In this document: positions 1 through 14,600 of the stretch, piece by piece
How the letters are laid out: the number at the start of each line of letters is the position of its first letter
Numbering within the stretch: the stretch's first letter is position 1
From: Branchiostoma floridae
Lineage: Eukaryota > Chordata > Leptocardii > Amphioxiformes > Branchiostomatidae
Length of the DNA: 64,000 nucleotides
NCBI RefSeq assembly: GCF_000003815.2
Contig: NC_049990.1
Location: forward strand, 11,943,668 to 12,007,667
Direction of reading: 5' to 3'
Made by a program: the position numbers and the translations under genes
Notes under the pieces: model-generated
Told to the model about the DNA's origin: nothing
Databases searched by the model: none
Seen by the model: the letters and a program-made list of their open reading frames with translations, nothing else

Positions 1-3000
1 CTCCAGTTGGTTCTGGAGACCTCCAGACCTTTTGAGTGTGTTGAAGATCTGATCTTCGGATTTACATATTGGGCGACCTCTTGGGCTTTTCTAAACATTG
101 GTCACGTGAACTTATTTCCAGTATGACAGTTCTACCATGAAATATCCATCAGATTACAATGGATAATCTTACGTAATTGACTTTTCCGCTATTTCCGTAT
201 CTCCCTTTCAAAAGATCAAGCAAGGAGCGGTCACTGACATTTTAACACCACTTTACATCTTTCATGCCAAAATTTGATACCTTACAACTATTATTGATAA
301 AATTTGATAAATATTGACCTACATATAGTTTATTGCGTCACTTTGTCATCCTCACTCGTGATCTATTTTCATCACAGTTGCGTGTGTCCATCCTATGAGT
401 CGGTAACTTAGCACGTAGCTCTTAGAGGCCCCGGCAAGATCCTAAACAGATAGGAGGCATCGATGTTTGGTAATGGAGAGAGATAAACACAGAGAACATA
501 AAGTAAAGCCACGCTAACTATAGCTCTGTACGTATGCCCACATCACACAGTACACGTACACCATGGTTCCAGTATTCAGTCATCTGTAAGTATCTGGTAT
601 GAATGAAGTGTACGATGCAACGCGTAAGATGCCTTTCTTTGGTATTGTAGGGGAGCAAAAGATGAGACGTTCACTCTTTGGTCGCCTGGTCAGAAATGAT
701 GTGGACAGATCTGGGATCTGCCCCTTTACTGAACTCTTATCAGAGCCATATGTAGGGTGGCCCTGTCCTAGCTAGGACCACCTATGGCCAGTATTATAGA
801 TCTTCCTGTTATCTTCCTGTTATCTCACATTGCGACATCCATATGTGCTTCTAAGACTATCATCTGTCCCTGGAAGATGCCTGCATTGGTAAGAAGAAAG
901 TTTTCATTCCAATGGACATCTGAAAAAAGAAGTAAAACCAAGTTATCTCGAGTCAACAAACGATAGGTTGTTGGCGGTTCTTGTGACCCAATTGAAAGGT
1001 AATTATAAAATATAAATCACCTAGAGTACGGTGTTGTTTACAACTGGGTCAAACTAAGACCTTTATTGATTGGCTCTGTGACGTAATAGACATTCACCAG
1101 CACGAGTTGTTAGCGTGACTCCGGGTTCAGTATACTGTCACTGATAATGCCAAGTATTAATGATAAATCTGCACTCCATGCCACTCTCCTGGTTTACAGC
1201 CTTTGGCACTTTTGGGTCACGCATTTAACGATACTGCGTGCTATGTGCTATGTGAGGAAAACAGCAGCCTTACTTCTCTTGGCAGATCCTATGATCATTT
1301 AGCACTGGTCGATTTGAATTTGGTTAGACATCCAAAAGCTTTTTTGGAATCCATTGGACAAATTACATCTGAGATAATGTCTATGTCTATATAAATCATA
1401 TCATGAATGAATATAGAAGTGCTGTAGGCATATCGCAGTATCAAGGTAAGATTTCTTTTTCTGACGACACGTGAAACCTTATTTATTGTGATGACTCCAT
1501 GTTATTCTTCATGGCGACCAATGTTATATTGATTAGGAGAACATTTTAGTGGGTGATTAAACTTGACTCGAAACACATGAACCGACTGAGTGGGAGTTTC
1601 AATTACATTAGAATCTTTCCTATGCAGTACAAGGAATGGACTATCTGCAGTGATCTGAATCAGAATAACAACTAATTGATGGGGGTGCAGATTATGTCTA
1701 GAGTTACAATTTTGTTAAGGGAAACTTCAACTGCCATTATAATGGAATAAAACTTATATTATCCTTTTATATATGATTTATGATATACAAGGGTCGACGT
1801 CGACAGTGATTATGCCATAACAATGATTACACTGTTTTAGTACCAGCATATCCATATACGTGATGCCCACTTTCACGAAATCCATTCTGACGTCATGAAA
1901 GGTTCAATGAATGACACGTAAGTAGTTGGCGACTATAACAGCACGTAACTACCGCGTGTCATCAATACATGTACGTATGGTCCTTCTAACCAATCCCTGA
2001 AGAGTACCTAACCCTTTGTGTACGTGTCTACTCCGTTTGCCTGACAGGTATATAGTTTGCATTGTTCGAATACCTCTAACAAATCGTAAGACCGCCATGT
2101 GATGTTGATAAATACTTGATACGTATCAGTGACGTCTGTACAACCAGCAGTTCTCTTGTCTCCGATGTCATAAATCTATTTTCGGCACAATGATATACGA
2201 TAACAAATTATTGCCAAGGCACCCCGTAGTTGTAAACGTACCGCAGCAGATTCCCGGTGTTCGATTCAGTGCATATGCAGGGGAAGAGTCGTCTGTGGTA
2301 ACATTCTCCGGCGAACCGGTGTAAAATCAGTCAACTCACACTGAATTACCTCGTATATGGTGAGTACATTTACTTTTACATGGTCAACGCTCTGATAGTT
2401 TTCACATATTATATTACTTCTTTAACCTTTAATGATTCAGCAAGGTGCTACCCACTAACAATATCTATAATCTTGTTTTGATGTTGAATAGAGGACGGAG
2501 CTGGCATGAAAACCTTTTATGTCTCTGGTAAAAAAAGTGTAGTAGACAGGCGAGACACAATTATCATTTTCCTCGATTGTTGTTGTATCAGATTCACCTT
2601 TTTACATATTTTTATGTCTACATGAATTGAAATGTTAGCGTCACAGAAGCTTTTTAAAGATATTTTAAAATGTGTCTAAGAATATTTGTGAGTGGGTGAT
2701 TTCGCCAATGCAATGTAACAGTTTACACATTCAAGCCACATGATAGTCGTTACCAGTCAAGCATAGCTAGGAGTATGGACTATTGTGCAAGGGTTATTCG
2801 CGCTCCATAAAGATTGTGACCTCCACCCCATTGACATTTAAGACTCTTCACTCTTCATTGATTTTCTTTGAAGAAGTCTCAGTCCTTACTTGAGAGCATG
2901 TACCTCACTTTATTCCTTAATCTTGCAGAGAGTGCAGTTTAAGCCTTAGCTCCTGACTGAAACGATCTGCAGAAACGGTTTTTGAGACCTTTGACATCGC

Positions 3001-6000
3001 ATTGACGTCTGCAAACTGTCGGGTCGTTTCACCGCCATATAGTAACCTACATGGCAAATAGGACAGTTTTTGTAGAGGGGCAAAGGGGTATGGTGGGAGA
3101 ATATTAACAATAAATCATCGGATAGAGCAGCAAGCCGACCTATTATATACTGTAGGTATATCCAGTGTTATCCACATGTGTATATTTGGATATATCTTTA
3201 TGTGTGACTACTCTCACAATGTAAAAATAGGTAAATACATTAAAATTGCATTTACATCAATCAGAGGCGATAATGAAACCTATGATTAGGCCCACATGCT
3301 CTAATAGGATGATGCAGATTTACTAAGGCTAGCATTTATTGCCTATTGGGCAGAATTTGAGATTTGCTTTGTATTTAGACTTTGTGGTGTATAGTAGACT
3401 ATTCGAAAGTCACTTTACTTTTTGTTGCGCCGGTAATAAAACAAACCTGCATACTGCTGTCTATCCAACGTTAGCAATTTGAAAACCTGGGGCTTCAGAT
3501 TCCTCTGATAACACATTTGGCTTCAAAGGGGGTTCTAGAAATACCGTCAACAGAGTATCGTGTAGCTTCCCTATTTTTGACAGTAGTTCTATTGATTCTC
3601 TCGGTCAATTCCTCACCGATCCTCAGCTTTTGTCACCCATGCTGTTGTTGGGCACTGGCAGTTTTCCAGTAAGGGCGGGCATACATGAATCCTGCTAATT
3701 GCCAAACTTCCCCCATAAACGGTTTGTGCTAGTCTGATTCAGGTGAGCGATGGCATGGGGAGGGGGGCGTAACGTTTGATAGTTAACTGTTATATCTTTA
3801 AGCAGTGATATTTAGCAAACGAGCGTGGAAATCTTTTTGACGTTGGTGTGGCATAGCGAACGAGTTGGCCCAGAGCCTAGAGGTCCTGTTGCGCTATTGC
3901 GGTGACGTCCATCGGGTAGTACGTTAAATTGAGGTCCCGTATTTTGAGGAAAGACTGAATGCAATATGGGACTTTCCAAAGACTATATATAAAGATGCAG
4001 AATGAAGTGACTGATAACAATGATCTTGAGGACAGCCTCACAACAATTTCCGAAAAAAGGTAGGGGTTCTTTCCGGTTTGACCTGATCAAATAGATCTGT
4101 CAAGATATGCAGCTTGAATATGATGCTGTAGCATTTTTGTTGGCTTGCGGACATGACTTTGACCAAGTGCCAGGGACAAAACTCGAATCCGTGACATTTG
4201 CTGATTGATTTTTATCGGAATCAGATGTAGAATCATCCATCTAAGAATATACTAGTAGTTTACGAAGAGAAATAATTCATTTCAAACACGTTCCTATGTA
4301 CTTCCACCCAGTTCAAGAAGTCATACCAATTTAGTGGCTCCGGGATAGAAAACATTAATGCTCTACTAGTTTCACTTCCTCCACATTACATTCATAAAAC
4401 AAAGAACGTGTACTTTCGACCTTCACGGAAGGTAGAATTTGTGGCCTGGTCGTCACAGCTCACTACCCCGTGGCTTTTAGCATTTGCTGTAATAGCACAG
4501 CATTTTACTCCGGCCTCGTGACAAAGACTCTCATTTCTCACGTCACATTCGGTCTCTTTGAAACTAGCCTTGTCATTTATCTCTGGTGTTCTTTGGACTA
4601 CAAATGCCGTAAAAGCATGCCAAATAACTATTGGAAAACGCTTCTTTGATATTTTATACTCCTTTGAATTTCGCATTTGGCAGACATTCAACGTCTTATG
4701 TAGCATTTATTTCAACACCACAGACTGCCCTTTTTGGAAGTCAGCCATTTTATGATAGGTACTGTCCATTCTTTCCTATAGTGCAAACACCCGTGGGTTA
4801 CTTACGCGTTGAACTTAGAGTTAAATAGCTAAAGAAGTAAAAGGGATAAATTTGCACTTCGCAGACCAATTAGCATTGTATACACTATCTATGACAAGTA
4901 ACAGCTTCATTTGTAAAACCAGTAACGCTTCCGGTAATCCATGATCTTTAACTTCTCTCTATGTTAAAAGCTTTCTAATTGGTTGGGACCTAACAGGACC
5001 TATTTAGCACAAGGGGGCCCGTGACTTGACTCCTATAGGCTAGTTAATACAGAGCCCGGTATATTTATCACATTATTTTAGTTCCAAAAAGTGTTTCTGT
5101 CGAAAAACGTGTTAACTACTTTCACTTGTGATAAGGGTTGACACAATCATATCATATTATTTTACCAGTAGATTCAATTTAATTTCTTACCATTCTTACT
5201 AGTAAAATAATGTGATAGTGGGATACTAACACATTATTTCACTAATAGAGACATTCTGTATATCTCTTTCTAGTAAAATAATGTGTTAGTGGGGTACTAA
5301 CACATTATTTCACTAATAGAGACATTCTGTATATCTCATTCTAGTTATTGAAATAACAGCTAAAATCCAAGTTATCACAACTTTTCCAACTATCACGTTT
5401 TCTGTCCTAAAATACTATTCAGGGCTAAATAAATGTGATAAATAATCAAGTCTTAATACAGTGAATAAGGAAAATCAATAACTTGCAGATAAAGTATCGC
5501 TTGACACGTCAGTTGCGATGGAGAAAAGTGAGTCTAGCTATTACATGTATATGCATGCAGCTGTCATGCACGTACGGAATATTGACATATCTTAATTATA
5601 ACGTGCCTGAATTTGTATACATAAAGACACGAACACTATTACTAGTATTTGTTATCTAAAATCTTATATTACCATTTAAAGTGGTTATATAATGCATTTC
5701 TCATCGTTGATCATGCCATTTGCCATATTCAACTCGCCAAAGATGACTATCTATTCTTTCGTAGAAGCATTAGCATTTTAATATAACCTTCTTGACGAAG
5801 GTAACTAGGGTTGAGTATGTATGGCTGAATGAATGATACACGTCACTTAGCTTATGAAAAAGTCCTATGGCACGCTACAAAAGGTCAGTTCAATTTGTAT
5901 CTATCTCTGAAGAAAGAATGTCGGCAAATACTTAAAATCTCAAACACGTCAATGTACTCTTATCTTGATAGTAGATAAGAGCACTTAATATAGAAGCACC

Positions 6001-8518
6001 TTACGGACTCTGTGTCACGTCCTGCATGGCCTTAGGTCAACGAACTTTACTGCACGGCAGAGGGGCACGCAAGGGTATAGATCGCAATTTCTTTCTACCA
6101 TTGTTATTAAAAAATCAAGTTCGTAGAGCCTGGCCATGGTGTTACCATCATGAAGATGAAGAGCGGCCCATAGCGATAACTGTATAGCAGCATCTCTTCT
6201 TTCTAAGCCAGAAGCATCAAGTTTAGGCACGCTTGATTTCACTGGCTGATAGATGGCAATTTTTATGTATTTCATAACATAATAACAGACTTAAAAGTTG
6301 TAGCCACAGTTTATTTCGCAATTATTCAAGATAAATGATCTCTCAATCCTATGTCAAATATAAAAAATTTTGACGTACTGATGTTGCATGAAAATCGGTT
6401 TATTGTATGCTCGATATCAGTAAAATCTAAATCTTCAGTCTGTAGGGATTTCTATTGACATACATATTTCATGATTAAAGATTGCCGAAGGACACTCTAG
6501 ATCTGTGCTCTCTGACGTTGACTTTGACTGATACAGTTTCCAGGCGTTATGTAAGCTCTCTCTCAGGGGAAGCAAGCGTGAACTTCGCACGCACGCAAGA
6601 AAATTATATATTGACTACCTTCTGCTAGTTTGTAAATTTGTAAACCAATACCACCAGCAAACGTGGCAGGCAGCTCATAAAATCCCTTGAGCACAGCTTT
6701 TCGAAAACATGTTAGGACTTAAAGATAGAATGAGGTCGCAAGGGATGACGTCTTAAACTTACAAACATGATGGCTCATATATCTGGTATTATAGACGAAC
6801 TCCTGGAAGCAATTTTAACTAACAGTTCACGTATTGCGTGGATTTGACTAAGAGGTGATAATGGACACACGAAACTGATTGGTTTTAAAGGGTGTAGATT
6901 TTCACTGAGAATTATGTAAGTCAAACCATTTGTAGAAAGCGCAATGCGACCACTATGGATCAATCTGTTTGAATATGCAGCTTGTACAATAGCACAAACC
7001 TGGTGTGTTACGCCATGAGGCGGTTTCCAGCGTATACAATACTTATAGATACAGACCTATGCGCTGGTAAGGTAAGGTAAGAGTCATTGCATTGGATGGT
7101 TGTCTATTAGATTCAATTAAACTTTAGCCATGCGTGTCCTTTGTAGAATGTTGACGGAACTTTGAACGTGCTCAAGGACAAGGTCCTTCAACGTTGGTGG
7201 CAATGACTCTCCAACAGCACTTTCTGCAGACATTCGATTAGCCGTTGGAGTTTGAATGATTGGTTTTGGCAATGGTGTTGGACAATGACGGAGACGCTGC
7301 AGTTCTATCGATCCATGATAGCCTGGGATTAGATTTCCACCAGACTGGTCATCTGTCATCACTTCAAACGTCTGTGGACTGGAAAGGGACATTCCGGTTG
7401 CAATCTCAGGGATGTGTTTGGTACATTTCTTTACTGATGGTTGATGCTTTATTCATCGTGCAGCACGGTAGTGTAGTTGGAATGTAGGGACTTCATGGAG
7501 GGTCTTGTTTGTTTTTTTCCTTTGTCACAAAGCAGCGCAGATTAAAATTTTTTTTTAACTTTTCGAAGATGTGATTCTGATAAAATAATTATTATCATTA
7601 GTATTGTGTACGAAACGAATTATAGTGTTCCAAGAGTTATATTTTGTTATAGGCAGCAAAGAAAGACTCGACTTGCTAGTATATGCCCCAAATGTGATGC
7701 TACTTTATAAAGCGTAAATTAGACTGTTCGAAATGTGAAAACGTAGTATCAGGATACAGGCAAACCAATGAATAGATAGACTAAATAAATGTGAAAGTGT
7801 GACATTTGGGATCCTCTAGTAATACACTGTTACGGGTCATCGCACTACTTAATTGCCTCGACTGTAGTATCAGGAAACACAAATACTGTTCTTCGTCTTC
7901 GTCTGTTAAGTCCTACTGATAGCATCCGTCCAAACAGTTCTTTTCATCCCCATGCTACAGTCTAGGCAGTGTATGGGGAAGTGCGAAGCTATTCTCACAT
8001 CGCTTTGAAGATAACACGTCGGTATTGACTAGAATTACTGCAGCCATAAGTTAATAGGGGGCGTATCAGTATTCACCCTTACATTGAAAATGGGTGAGCG
8101 GTTTATTCAGACTTATCTAAAAAAAAGGGAACATCCCCCGTCCTTAAAATTGCTACCGGAAAAGCCATAACCATTTAATTTTTTTTCTAGATTTAATTGT
8201 GACCTAAAATTTTGGTATGTTCCAACAATTTGAATTGACTTTCTTGATCCAAATTGATCAAATGTTACATGAAATTAGTTGTTAGTTATTTCCCTTTTGA
8301 TTTTTTCCACAGATTTTCTACATTCGACTCCGACACTGAACGTGGTTCCATCTCTTCTAATTTGCCTTGCCTCCGTGTTTGAAGAAATCTATTCAACGAA
8401 GCCCAACATCACTTCTGACGTGTTGTACGTCCCTCTGGAAGCATAGCCCAGGTGCTGGACAGCCTACCCAATATCGCTGTATCGAACGGATTTTCCCTAC
8501 GCTATTATTAAATCCAAG
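1..8518. other. Intergenic region upstream of FSP1-A, no gene recognised
   Basis: AT-rich sequence with stop codons throughout. Short open frames exist (4392-4706 minus, 104 codons; 6015-6275 minus; 7117-7392 minus, 91 codons), but none shows a family motif, a convincing splice context or a paralogue elsewhere in the window. The only clear structure is the 71-bp tandem palindromic repeat at 5199-5340. Distal control elements of FSP1-A or part of an unseen neighbour could lie here; the sequence does not decide it. Confidence 0.5.
5199..5340. repeat. Two 71-bp tandem units, each containing a palindrome
   Basis: Two adjacent units begin at 5199 and 5270 with CTAGTAAAATAATGTG and differ at only a few bases. 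Each contains an inverted repeat: AATAATGTG(T/A)TAGT, then a short loop, then ACTAACACATTATT. The palindromic core suggests a small hairpin-forming or MITE-derived unit that was duplicated in tandem. Confidence 0.75.
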
Positions 8519-8655
8519 ATGGCTGCCGCAGCCTCGCCGGCGGTGATAGCGCGTATTTTGAAGAGGAAGGAGCAAGAAAAGAAACAAAAGCAGCACCAAC
8601 ACCACCATCATCACCATCGTCACAGCAAGCGACGGGGAAGTCACCAAGGGTCCAA
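8519..8655 (+). CDS. FSP1-A alternative first coding exon 1a (His/Lys-rich)
   Basis: ATG at 8519 opens 45 codons plus two bases, ending at the donor TCCAA|gtaagttt (phase 2). The start context is AAGATGGCTGCC, a YY1-like element often found at animal transcription starts. The peptide begins MAAAASPAVIARILKRKEQE, continues with a Lys/Gln stretch and a run of six histidines (HQHHHHHHRH), and ends Arg/Lys/Gly-rich. Phase 2 matches the acceptor at 27426, giving Asn at the junction. It could instead be the first exon of another transcript, but the shared phase with 1b and 1c and the lack of any other downstream plus-strand gene support this assignment. Confidence 0.6.
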
Positions 8656-11600
8656 GTAAGTTTAAACTGTAAACGTTCCTTACATGCTGTTGTTAGAGTA
8701 GGACAAGTACCACATTCAAATATCGGATTGCCAGGTATTCATGCCTCAGCTAACGTTACCTGCATTGTCGGGAATGATTTGTTGGCAAAACGTGAAATTG
8801 TGCAAAGCGAAACGCTTACTATAACAATGCTGTTTGTTATTGCACGAAACGATGTCATGTCGCATTAGTATCACGTCTATTCTTGATCGTGCAAAACTCA
8901 CTGAGTGTGAAATGACTATTTACATAACATTGAATCACGAAGGGAAAAGATGTTCTAAATTCCTACACACGAGAGAAGGAAAACATCGGCAACCAAAAAC
9001 ATTAGAAACCTTCTTTCAATATAAAAGAGATGGTAATCAGAAATGTAGATTATTCCCGCTGTGAGTAAGCCGAATTAGGCCTGCATACTTAAACTCATTC
9101 TAACGAACGTTTTATCAGAGGAGTCGTCTATTTTTAGACATGGTATAAAGTGGATTTGCCACAGTTTATAGTATCAACATCTTCCTAAAGAAGTGCATTG
9201 CAATTGGTAAAGAATAATGTGTTGGCCCAGAACGAAAGGAAGGCTCCTTTTCTTGAGGCTGTATCGACAAATAATTACTGTACATCTTACTCTTTGCAAA
9301 CGGAAGAATTATCTATTTTTAAGCATGTATAACGTAGATTCGCCACAGTTTACAGTATCATCATCTTCTAGAAGAAGTCCAATCGTAAAGAATGTGTTAG
9401 TCATAATGAAAGGATGACTCTTTTTCTTTAGGCTGTATCGACAAATGGTTACTGTACATCTCAGCTTTTTGTACACGGCGGCTATACCTCTCCCGGCAAA
9501 ACCTTTTTAGGAATTCCCTGGACCATCCAAAGTATACTCTGGGGAATAGAAGCCCATTATGTATTAATGCGAAATATCCAAGAGAATTGTGACGTAGTGT
9601 GAGATAAGTACTTGTGCAGAGAGAGAGAAAGAGGACATCATCTGCCGTCAGAAGTTTGTAATGATTTTTAGAGATAAGGTTCACTTCGAAAATCCAATTT
9701 TAAATTCTATATGTATTACATGAATAAATAAATTGTTGGGGACGTTTGCTACGTGGTTGCATGTAAAGTAACAATGAAACCACTACGTTGATTGAATAGA
9801 CTGCAGTGAAGGGCTTTATCTCTTAAAGACCACACACTCTGGCCTGGTATTTTTCAAATTCTATAGGGGTGACTGACCTACAATCAAAGAGGCATGCTGT
9901 GAAATAGATTGCATCGTTTTCGTTTTTAAAGTAAAACTCATTACATCGACATTTTCCATATTATTGATATATTCAGATATTATATCCTCTTACTTAACCT
10001 GATTTTAGAATATTGAAGATCGTTATGGAAAGACGTCTATCAAAAAAATAATCGACATTTTCCATATTATCAATATATTCAGATATTATGTCCTCTTACT
10101 TAACTTGATTTTAGAACATTAAAGATCGTTATGGAAAGACGTCTATCAATAATAATCGATTTATATCTAAAAAAAGTAGTGTAGAAGGCACCATTACTTT
10201 CTGATTCAGGAAGTGGAATCGATTGTAACGAAATCATGGGACTAGACATCTTCAAGGTCTGATGAATATTTAAGGTTCATCACGTAAGTAGTGGTTAATT
10301 GCCATAAAAAGTACTGAAGTACTCACGGACCTACCTCATTTATCTTCGTGACGAAAATCAATTCAGTACATGATGTGATGCACAGTAAACATATACATTT
10401 TGATTTGAAATGCATATTCTATTAACGTATGTTTGGTAATAGGCATCTAGTGAAAGGACTTTTCATCACAAAATATCATCTTTGCAAACGATATATTTCT
10501 AAATTTTCAAATGTTCACAAAGTGATATTGCGTTTATGCACTGGGAATGCCACACTTATAATATTCGAAACGAAATCTTGTTAAAAAATTCTAGCAATTG
10601 TTGAAGAGGTTTATCAGTCGCATATGAATACAGTTACTCCGAATTTTTTAAAACCAGATTCTAGAAAATTACGAAAAAAAACAACAATAGATATGTTGAT
10701 ATGACATTTAAACAGATGAAACGGTACCTTGCCTGCAGAATTACTTTGTCTAAGTCTACGAACAATAACAATTATTCAGCTTTAGAATCCAGTTGACTGG
10801 TGTTCAACTACGGCTTCCCTTTTATTTGACTTTGTTGAAAATTGGAACCCTTCTGAATAACATCACTGAGGTCATGTCCCAAAATCCCCTTCAAAAGACG
10901 CTAAATTATTCTCCGGAAGTGCCAGCGCTCTCGCAAATCTCATCACAATCTATTTCTAGAGCCCCCCTCACTCGTCCTCCTGTTTACAAGCTGCAAATAA
11001 CAACTCATCTTCAAACCATTGGGGCGTGAACTCTTGGGAAATTTGTCTGCAAGATTAATCATCGAAAGAGATAAGAAGGGCAACTCCTTAATCACAACGG
11101 AAGCATCGTGGACCTCCAAATGTTATTAGGACAGGGACTAGATAGTTGGGATTGCATCATTTGTCAAGATGAGCATATCCTGCCCGGGGGTTCCTTTCAA
11201 TAATGCTATTTCATCCAGGAAAAACGTAGATATGCCGCTGAAATCACCATTCTACATCGATGGTTCAACTAGCTCTATGATCTCTTCACTTCCGGCAATG
11301 TCAATGCGCGTGTATTGTGTTCTATTCTTCTATTCAATTAAAGTAGGGGGAAATTATTGCATCCTTACAAAATCGATAAGGAAAGGAATTAGTGCGGATG
11401 GATATGAATTGAAGGGACTATTTGAACCAATACACAGGAGAAGGCAATAGTTGGGGACTTAGTCGTATCTTTTATAGACATACACATTGTTTCGTTGAAA
11501 CAAAGAATTGAAACTAAGGCAATAAATTGCATTGCAAGTACATGAGGCCATATGGTTCCCAATAGCAATATATACAGGCATATATACAGTATGACACTGT

Positions 11601-14600
11601 GACAATTGATGGCAATGTAGTTCTCTATCAGTTATTTGATGCCGCTCATTCTTTCCTTAGCTTCGGTGTAATTTCTCTCTATACGAAAATTAAGCCCTAC
11701 GTCACATTTCCTACCCATGGAAAGTTTGTGTCATCGTCAATATTTGAAATATACACAAGGCGAGCTTTTGGGTTCTTTTTTGTCCGTTTTATGTTTTTCT
11801 TTATATTGTACTTTTCGTTCCCGAAACTGACCGGTATTGTATTGCCCGGTCGGGCCCCTTTGTGGAAAACGTCCTTACAGCTAGGGCCTGCAGCAGTCAT
11901 TGTACAAAACACCGCTGTTTTCGTTAATTAGTTTCCAACAAGTAATTAGGAGAAGACACCGTAAACCTTTGGGAAATTAGTCTTACAAGTTTTATCTGAC
12001 CAGTTTTGTCAACATTTAGCACCAGTGCCTACCACAGTGTCCCTGTGAGGACGAAGAGTTCAACTCTGTAACGAATGCGTGAAATCAAGCTAAACAATCT
12101 TCCTCTCCAGAGACACTTACAAAATTCAAGGCTATAAAAGAATTCTATCAACTTGCAGTAGTAGCTTAGCTGATGACTGTCGTTATTCTTACAGCCCGTT
12201 GAAATCTTATGTTCTTTTACCCTTCTATAACTACCCTTTTATGGCTTTATTATTTGTTGTCTTTCTAGTTAACATTTCCCCTGAAGCTAAGATTCCTCAA
12301 AGCTCGTGCCTGGAACAGTTGGCAGTTATCTGAAATGTGCACTGCAGCTTGTTTTCGTCTGATATAGAAAAGGCATTATTTTCTCCCGAACATCTGTGCC
12401 CAATATGCATCGGAATTGTGAAGGACGTACAACAGCCTGGGGAATACGGACAGCTTCGGGATATAATCGTCGGGGCTGTTTTGTGGGAATTCACCTTTTG
12501 ACCTTTTTGCGATTCATCATTTGCAATTGGTTCTTCCTTAATCCTTAAATGCTTTGACAACAAGATGACACATGTGGACCTTAATCAGTAACGAACGAAA
12601 GATGCTATACATGTGTTCAGGGACGTAAATATCACAGGAAATGATTGACATGGTTAAGATGTATAAGATACACAGATTACTTGCCTGCGGCTCTTACATG
12701 CATGTGCCTCCTTCGGTGGCTTCTGGTCCGGTGATGTTAACTTTTTTGGTGTTGGGGAGCTTATTCATAATTCTCAACATAAGCTAAGGTTCCTTTATGC
12801 TGGGAGAGGGAGTTTTGTCGCACCCTTTCCCAGCATAGAGAACCTTACAGTTTGCAAATCAGCACCCCCCCCCCCCTCATAGAACGCCACTCTATAGCCC
12901 TGTGAAGGACGCCGCACTGTAATATTCTAATCTATAAGCAGATCCTATTGTAGCATAAGATAGTATCAACAGCTGGCAGAGGAGTGAAGCCGGCCTAGGA
13001 GTGTGTATGCTCTGACTCCCTTTGGCCGGCTTTCAACTCAACTTTGATACTATCTTATGGCACCGTATACGTAGGATCTGCTTGGAGATTGAATATATTC
13101 TACTCAGGCAAAATGTCAAGCTCCCCGCAGCTTGTGACAAATTTGCAACCTTCACTGACTAATGGGAAATCATGTCATGTTTATTGCATACTCGTTCACT
13201 AACGAAAACCACAACGTATGGAAAAAACGAATACTCAGGCTGCCTACGAGATTGTAGTAGCCTAACCTGAAAAAAATCAAGCTTTTTTAGAAGCCCCCCT
13301 AATGGCCCAATCTCTGCCAGACGATTTACAATGGCTATAGGATAAGCAGAATAGCTTGCCAGGAGTTTACTCACCAAAGGGTTCATTTTCCCGTACAACG
13401 TTCCTGAGGCCCCCCTTAGCCTTAATAATCCAACGTCACAGTTCCGGATATCCCACCTGGGGCCCGGTCGGGCTGTTTCTTATACTCAAATAATGCCCTC
13501 CACTATTTTCTTTACGTCTTGAGTAGTCTGGTGTCTTTTATATCATACTTTGCCTTCCTTAAAGCTTGGAAATGTGATGAAGGCCTTAGGGGGACTAACT
13601 GCCCTTGCCAAATATTCCCTTTTTTGCCGAATTTTACAATTATTACCCATGTAGAACGGCATACAATCAGCTCCTGACAGTGATAGAACGTGTAGTACAG
13701 GCTAGTAGGGGTCTGGATGGGAGAATGAAACTCTGTATGTCGCCCAATTGCCGTTACGTACTAATAGATTCTATTCCACATCTTGGAGGAAGTTGTTGCA
13801 CAATTGTGTAGTCTGCTCTGTAGTCCTTTCATTCACATTCAAATAGGGTAAAAGTGTAATTTCTACCTGTGCGTCAAGCTGTGAGTCGAAATCGTCTAAA
13901 GCAGATCCAATTACCACGCTATACAACATCAGAATGGAAAGCTGGAAGTTTCTATCGCATACAAAATCGTAATTTACCATTACAGTATGTGCATATGAAT
14001 CTACCCAATCTATCATGTGTTAACAAGCTTGTGAAAATTCACTCAGGTTCTAATGTCGTTTTTAATAGGTTCGTGACTTGAATTTACTTTAGCTTGAAGC
14101 CTCTTTAATCAGATATACCATTATACAAGTAACAAATGTCGATAATGTCACCTTAGAAGTAGATCACATATCGTTCATGTATAGCACTCATACTGAGTGA
14201 TCGTTTTCTTTAGGGTCGGGAATGAGCATATCCAAAAATATGATATTATGCAATATTTAATGTGCTATTACGTCAAGCGTGGAAGTGCATGTCTCAGAGT
14301 TGATGGAATATCTGAGCGCTTTAATGGCATTAATCAAAATATCTATATATAGGCAAAGCATACAAGACAAATCTTTGAAAAGTTGGCTATATTCAATGAA
14401 TGAAGGCCTAGAGGGTATATATTGTCTTAGACTTCACATTTAGCATCAAATGCTTTCTATAGGCTATTCAAACGGGACGTCACGGCTGCCATGCTGATTG
14501 GTTGGACCTAGAAATTGGTTTACATTATCGCAATGTAATAATATTTTCATGTGAAAGAAGTTACAGACACGAAATCTGCCTGGCAACTTCTGCATTTAAC

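Noticed and set aside
4392-4706. 104-codon minus-strand frame with paired cysteines
   Set aside because: No signal peptide, no known spacing, no homologue in the window. Overlapping plus-strand frames are equally long.
7117-7392. 91-codon minus-strand frame with a plausible helical C-terminus
   Set aside because: Codon use looks fair and a mobile-element relic is possible, but no motif is recognised and no neighbouring exon supports it.
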